Source of the DNA: an uncultured Francisella sp.
Lineage (GTDB): Bacteria > Pseudomonadota > Gammaproteobacteria > Burkholderiales > Neisseriaceae
Assembly: GCA_905373555.1 (NCBI GenBank)
Contig: CAJPTP010000061.1
Span: 1 to 6,514 of the forward strand
Reading direction: 5' to 3'
DNA length: 6,514 bases
The notes under the pieces are model-generated. The model saw only the letters and a list, made by a program, of their open reading frames with translations, was not told where the DNA came from and did not search any database. Every line of letters begins with the position of its first letter. Position 1 is the stretch's first letter. The position numbers and the translations under genes are program-made. This document shows, piece after piece, positions 6,504 to 6,514 of the stretch.

Positions 6504-6514
6504 GGCCCCTCCGC

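Noticed and set aside
1..6514. CRISPR arrays, insertion sequences, tRNA genes and phage attachment sites.
   Set aside because: No regularly spaced long repeats, no transposase-like protein or terminal inverted repeats with target duplications, and no tRNA arms were seen on either strand.

Overview
The window is a proteobacterial transcription/translation-factor operon read entirely on the minus strand. In transcription order it holds rimP (6503 to 5901), nusA (5728 to 4190), infB (4197 to 982) and rbfA (873 to 499). About 500 bases of apparently non-coding DNA follow before the low-coordinate edge. The coding DNA is GC-rich. The proteins look betaproteobacterial, most like Burkholderiales: NusA has two C-terminal acidic repeats, the second with the wording 'VSDDLKEL ... 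DDLADLAADELVEITG ... ARSHW', and IF2 ends 'RFKDDAKEVKQGFECGLMIKNYNDI ... EVARTLE'. This placement rests on remembered family sequences, not on a search.

Layout by position: 1-498 is intergenic. It has an A/T-rich end carrying a good sigma-70-type promoter that points out of the window, a 20-bp perfect palindrome that reads as a terminator after rbfA, several weaker hairpins and a 10-bp tandem repeat. 499-873 is rbfA. 874-981 is a 108-bp gap with a strong terminator-like hairpin just after infB. 982-4197 is infB, with a very long low-complexity N-terminal half. infB overlaps the end of nusA (4190-5728) by 8 bp and has an excellent Shine-Dalgarno. 5729-5900 is a 172-bp gap with alternative hairpins and an A8 tract before the nusA ribosome binding site. 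5901-6503 is rimP, which begins 11 bases from the window edge, so whatever lies upstream is not visible.

The four products act together. RimP and RbfA help mature the 30S subunit, IF2 places initiator tRNA and joins the subunits, and NusA controls RNA polymerase pausing, termination and antitermination. This gene order is classical. I see no undescribed system, mobile element or CRISPR array. The items worth a second look are the probable attenuator between infB and rbfA, low-complexity insertions in RimP and IF2, a small insertion in NusA, the structured rimP-nusA gap, and the apparent end of the operon after rbfA, where truB often follows.
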